Of a DNA stretch of 64,000 bases, positions 61,645-64,000 are shown piece after piece. The notes beneath the pieces were generated by a model that worked only from the letters and a program-made list of their open reading frames with translations, was not told the origin of the DNA and ran no database searches. This stretch comes from Bacillus vallismortis (GTDB taxonomy: Bacteria; Bacillota; Bacilli; Bacillales; Bacillaceae). The stretch covers positions 2,986,501 through 3,050,500 of the forward strand of contig NZ_CP026362.1 in NCBI RefSeq assembly GCF_004116955.1. Direction: 5' to 3'. A program made the position numbers and the translations under genes. Position 1 is the stretch's first letter; every line of letters begins with the position of its first letter.

Positions 61645-63367
61645 GGCTTCTTCTCTCCTTAAAAATTCGTTTTTTCAATGTGGCTCTCAAGTAAAACGTA
61701 TAACTAACAAACATGACAACAAATAAGAGCACGACCGCGGAGAGAATCCATAACGCCTTTTCCAGAGGGGTCTGGCGATGATGATCGAAAAACTCGCCGA
61801 TGGCGCTTACGCCGTTTTTTACCTGAATCGTTCCGTCACCGCTTGTGTGAATTTCCACTTTGTCTGTTTTGACGGTTTGTTTCGTTTTCTTTAAATCCAG
61901 CCATTCACTATCCGGAATGCGTTCCATCTGGTCAACCAGCTCCGGCAGATATTTCATTCCAAGATACGGGTGATAAAATCCCCCGGCTACTCCGCCTTCA
62001 AAATCAATCATCTGTGCGATGCGTTCCTCCATATCGCCCAGCGGGTTTTGTTTTGATGTATCGACAAAGCCAATCGTTTCCGGATACAGTGTCATGCCAT
62101 GCAGCATGGAAGGAGCGGTCACAAATGGAGGTGCGCCGGATGTTTTCCATGTTGTGCCGCTGAGCTGGACCTGGCCGAAAATGCTTGTAAAATGTTGTGA
62201 GGCGATTTGATAGCCATATTCGGACATCGTGTAGTGCGGTGCTTCAAACGCCAGCGGGTAGAGACCCGATGATGTCAAATCCTCAATCGCACGCGTCAGT
62301 TTTTGCTTTGTATATGTTTCTTCCTTTTCACGAAATGGTTCTAGATAACTGTTATAGGCTTGTTCGTTCGGAAAATCTTGTTCTTTTTCCAAAATAGACG
62401 GGTTGTCTTCGGCATTTCCGGATGTTATCGGCTGATCCGCCTTTGCATCCCAAAATTCAAAGCCCTCACCTGTTTCACTGTAGCGATAGGCGTGTGTATA
62501 GCCGTGAACAATGATGCTGCCGCCCATGCTTTGCAGCTTTTTCAGCACCTTGACCATCTCCGGTTTATCAGCCAAATACACTTTGTCGCCAGTTTCGGGA
62601 TTCAAGTAAACCGGAATCACCGCCAGAACAAAAGGAACATGCCTCTTATGCAGATATGCACCGGCTTGAAGCAGCAATTTTTCATCAGACATGGGACTGA
62701 TATCCTCGAGACGCAAATACAATAACGTTGTCCCCGCCTTCTCTCCGAAAGCTTCTCTGAGCTGTTTTGCCACAATCAAATTGTCATTTAACAAATTCGT
62801 TAATCCAATGTACACATTCGCTTTTTTTGTTTTCCATATAAAAGAATGTGTTTTGCCGTCACCGGCTTTGAAGGTATAAAGCGACTTTCCTTTCAGGCCT
62901 GATACGCTCAGCACGTTAAGCCCGCTCTCCAGAGACACATCAGCCTTTTCCGACCTGCTGTGGACCTGATACACATTTTCTTTGCTGGTCAATGAAAGCC
63001 CGGAAAATTGGCTGATTTGGCTTGCGTTATAGCCGATGGCGACAACAGGTGTTTTGACGCTGCTGATCAGGGACACCAGTTTTTTGCTGAGCTTTCTTTT
63101 CGTTTGGCCGTAATACATCACATGGTCCTTGCCTTTGAAATCGGACGCTTCCACGTCTGAATCTTTTTTGACAGTCACATGGGATGTAAAGTGGCCCGCA
63201 AGCAGATCAAGCATTTTGACGTGTGACGACTCTTTGCCGTCCAAGGTTGAATAGATGATGAGAATGCCGGCATCACGCTCCTTCGCTTGTGCGGAAACTG
63301 GAAAAGACGCAATAGCTGAAAGCAGAAGCATTGTGATGCAGAGCAGTGTGATTCCTTTATAATTCAT
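61637..63367 (-). CDS. ydaL: YdaL, extracellular polysaccharide deacetylase-like protein
   Basis: Secreted membrane protein of 576 aa: N-terminal signal (about 5-28), an unknown domain (about 30-200), then a DUF2334-type deacetylase-like domain (YLRLEDISPMSD, VIPVYLNPETG, IIVHGYTH, FEAPHYTMSEY), and a C-terminal membrane segment (about 535-560). It may modify the exopolysaccharide; activity unproven. Overlaps ydaK by 11 nt and ydaM by 8 nt. Confidence 0.9.
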   Translation of the reverse strand: MNYKGITLLCITMLLLSAIASFPVSAQAKERDAGILIIYSTLDGKESSHVKMLDLLAGHFTSHVTVKKDSDVEASDFKGKDHVMYYGQTKRKLSKKLVSLISSVKTPVVAIGYNASQISQFSGLSLTSKENVYQVHSRSEKADVSLESGLNVLSVSGLKGKSLYTFKAGDGKTHSFIWKTKKANVYIGLTNLLNDNLIVAKQLREAFGEKAGTTLLYLRLEDISPMSDEKLLLQAGAYLHKRHVPFVLAVIPVYLNPETGDKVYLADKPEMVKVLKKLQSMGGSIIVHGYTHAYRYSETGEGFEFWDAKADQPITSGNAEDNPSILEKEQDFPNEQAYNSYLEPFREKEETYTKQKLTRAIEDLTSSGLYPLAFEAPHYTMSEYGYQIASQHFTSIFGQVQLSGTTWKTSGAPPFVTAPSMLHGMTLYPETIGFVDTSKQNPLGDMEERIAQMIDFEGGVAGGFYHPYLGMKYLPELVDQMERIPDSEWLDLKKTKQTVKTDKVEIHTSGDGTIQVKNGVSAIGEFFDHHRQTPLEKALWILSAVVLLFVVMFVSYTFYLRATLKKRIFKERRSLG

Positions 63368-64000
63368 TCATCATCATCTCGTTTTCCAGTTCTTCTAAAA
63401 AGTGATCAGCTGTTTTGATATCTTCGCGGTAGGGCAAATGGCAGACGTGGAACGTGAGCGACACATACTTCCCATTTTCCAGCTGATACGTGTCCAATTG
63501 TTTTTTCAGCTTTGTCAGAACGGCTGGCATATGTTCAGCGGGCGTGTGCGTCAGCACAATCCCGATACGCTCGTCAGAGGGACGGAACTTCTTATCCGTT
63601 TCCCGGACGCTTGTCCTGATTTGCTGGCCGACATATTGAAAGAGACGGTCTGTTTCTTTTGCACCGTACAAAGATGTAAACTCTTTGAAGTAATGCATAT
63701 GGAGCAGCAAAAACACAAAGGAATCGCCGTACCGTTCCGCCCGCTTGATTTCTTCTGAAAGTTCCAGCTTCATCCGGTGCTTGTTATCAAAGCCGGTCAC
63801 TCTGTCAACAGCAACAAAGCTTTTAATTTCGGATTGCAGCCGTGTAACTGAACGCCTTAGCTCTGCGGCAATGTCATGAATTCTTCCCGCTATAAAAGAA
63901 AACAGCAAAAGCGCAATTCCCCACACGACAAGTATTCGCAGCCCTTCCTCAGCCGGAAACAGCGCAGCCTGACCAGTCTGGAAAAACATCATTAAAGTGC
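63357..64000 (-). CDS. ydaK: YdaK, c-di-GMP receptor with degenerate GGDEF (partial)
   Basis: The frame is open to the right edge, so the N-terminal membrane part is missing. Seen are one membrane segment and a GGDEF-like domain of about 160 residues (VDRVTGFDNKHRMKLELSEEI). In place of GGDEF it has SDERI in FRPSDERIGIVLT, so it should not make c-di-GMP. YdaK of B. subtilis binds c-di-GMP and stimulates the YdaLMN polysaccharide machinery. Confidence 0.92.
   Translation of the reverse strand, partial: TLMMFFQTGQAALFPAEEGLRILVVWGIALLLFSFIAGRIHDIAAELRRSVTRLQSEIKSFVAVDRVTGFDNKHRMKLELSEEIKRAERYGDSFVFLLLHMHYFKEFTSLYGAKETDRLFQYVGQQIRTSVRETDKKFRPSDERIGIVLTHTPAEHMPAVLTKLKKQLDTYQLENGKYVSLTFHVCHLPYREDIKTADHFLEELENEMMMNEL

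Overview
The window is chromosomal DNA of the Bacillus subtilis species complex. Gene content and order follow the ydaK-ydcL stretch of the B. subtilis 168 map, read here in the opposite direction: the sigB operon, the trnS tRNA cluster, ddl-murF-cshA, dctBSRP and ydaLMN. Several proteins differ from the strain 168 versions I remember, and a few genes differ in presence or position. This suggests a related strain, subspecies or sister species rather than 168 itself. All comparisons with 168 are from memory.

Positions 1-16443 hold most of an ICEBs1-type integrative and conjugative element, entered from within cwlT. Going right there are the type IV secretion genes (cwlT, conG, yddF, conE, conD, conC, conB, yddA, all on the minus strand). 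A cargo pocket (about 7690-9740) follows, with small membrane and unknown proteins on both strands. Next come a likely single-strand origin, nicK with oriT inside its 5' end, conQ, helP, ydcO, ydzL and xis. A divergent control region full of ImmR-type operators separates xis from immR, immA and int. The element ends in the anticodon-arm 17-bp core of a tRNA-Leu gene. The relaxase NicK nicks oriT, HelP assists the host helicase, ConQ couples the DNA to the Con channel, and Int/Xis excise the element. ImmR represses Pxis and ImmA is the anti-repressor, but immA here appears frameshifted at its second or third codon.

Positions 16386-17106 are seven tRNA genes (Leu-Leu-Lys-Gln-Glu-Ser-Asn, minus strand). 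After them come ydcK, cmpA, the tex-like ydcI, and the general stress operon rsbRA-rsbS-rsbT-rsbU-rsbV-rsbW-sigB-rsbX (20241-25082), which has an upstream vegetative promoter and an internal SigB promoter. Next are the ndoAI-ndoA toxin-antitoxin pair, alr, ydcC, acpS, ydcA, ydbT-ydbS, cshA, murF, ddl, ydbP, ydbO, the Fur-controlled fbpA-fbpB pair, ydbM, ydbL and the ydbJ-ydbK ABC transporter.

At 41422-42860 a dicarboxylate/amino-acid:cation symporter gene is preceded by a clear c-di-AMP (ydaO-type) riboswitch with a terminator; I do not know this arrangement from 168. Further right are ydbI, the C4-dicarboxylate system dctP/dctR/dctS/dctB, the SigB-dependent genes ydbD, gsiB, ydaT and ydaS, ydbC, ydbA, MntR-controlled mntH, ydaQ, ydaP and mutT. 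A second manganese catalase gene sits where 168 has the potassium importer kimA. The window ends in the exopolysaccharide genes ydaN-ydaM-ydaL-ydaK, with ydaK cut by the window edge.

Points most worth a second look are the c-di-AMP riboswitch/symporter unit together with the missing kimA, the ICE cargo pocket, the ring-nuclease-like YddF, the broken immA, and a candidate structured RNA between murF and cshA.
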